A DNA stretch of 64,000 nucleotides from Meghimatium bilineatum (Eukaryota; Mollusca; Gastropoda; Stylommatophora; Philomycidae): the NCBI GenBank assembly GCA_034231615.1, contig CM067306.1, forward strand, positions 62,021,475 through 62,085,474, written 5' to 3'; not shown here. More notes on this DNA, generated by a model. That model was not told where the DNA came from and did no database searches. It saw only the letters and a list, made by a program, of their open reading frames with translations. Positions within the stretch are counted from its first letter, which is position 1.

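Overview
The window is eukaryotic: about 4% spliced coding sequence, with the rest introns crowded with minisatellites and decayed transposons. It holds the middle of one animal gene on the + strand, CFAP65 (CCDC108, FAP65), a large ASH/MSP-domain protein of the axonemal central apparatus that motile cilia and sperm flagella need. I read 23 exons (the last cut by the window edge), about 2.7 kb or 900 codons. All have AG/GT borders, compatible phases and continuous recalled similarity to vertebrate CFAP65. Both ends of the gene lie outside. No other host gene is supported, and there is no promoter, terminator, genuine tRNA or rRNA gene, CRISPR array or operon.

Organism. TTAGGG-type repeats (2.6 and 6.4 kb) argue against most insects. 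The LINE tails (several non-LTR families, one with RNase H), Merlin, hAT, piggyBac-like and Penelope-like remnants, and a GAA-tailed SINE with a 'TCGTAAGAGGCGACTAAGG' core that I associate with mollusc SINEs suggest a marine invertebrate, possibly a mollusc. This is inference.

Layout. 1-2.3 kb: intron with a 29-bp minisatellite. 2.3-24 kb: exons 1-11, with an 18-bp array (9.7-10.8 kb), a 15-bp array (12.2-14.1 kb), an ~80-bp array (18.8-20.1 kb) and purine-rich arrays (21.1-23.1 kb) in the introns. 24-29.6 kb: exons 12-13 among Merlin, hAT and LINE debris. 29.6-47.0 kb: one 17.4-kb intron, of which about 14 kb is a 25-bp satellite with nested higher-order repeats. 47-64 kb: exons 14-23 with further arrays and retroelement tails.

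Main observation. Several intronic arrays look like tandem copies of the neighbouring exon-intron junction. Clearest is exon 13: the 33 nt spanning its donor recur 106 bp downstream at 28/33 identity, and the motif then grades into the 14-kb satellite. Exon 2's donor is repeated at once (28/32 for the second copy), exon 22's last 16 coding bases plus donor form the first unit of an array, and exon 19's acceptor matches an upstream unit at 14/15 bases. Exons 5, 8 and 9 show weaker versions. The 25-bp units carry an acceptor-like TTCCTTACAG and a GTAAC, so the intron may hold hundreds of decoy splice sites. Nested insertions with clean target-site duplications (SINE in LINE, MITE in LINE, tRNA-SINE with a 16-bp duplication) give a relative history of the introns.
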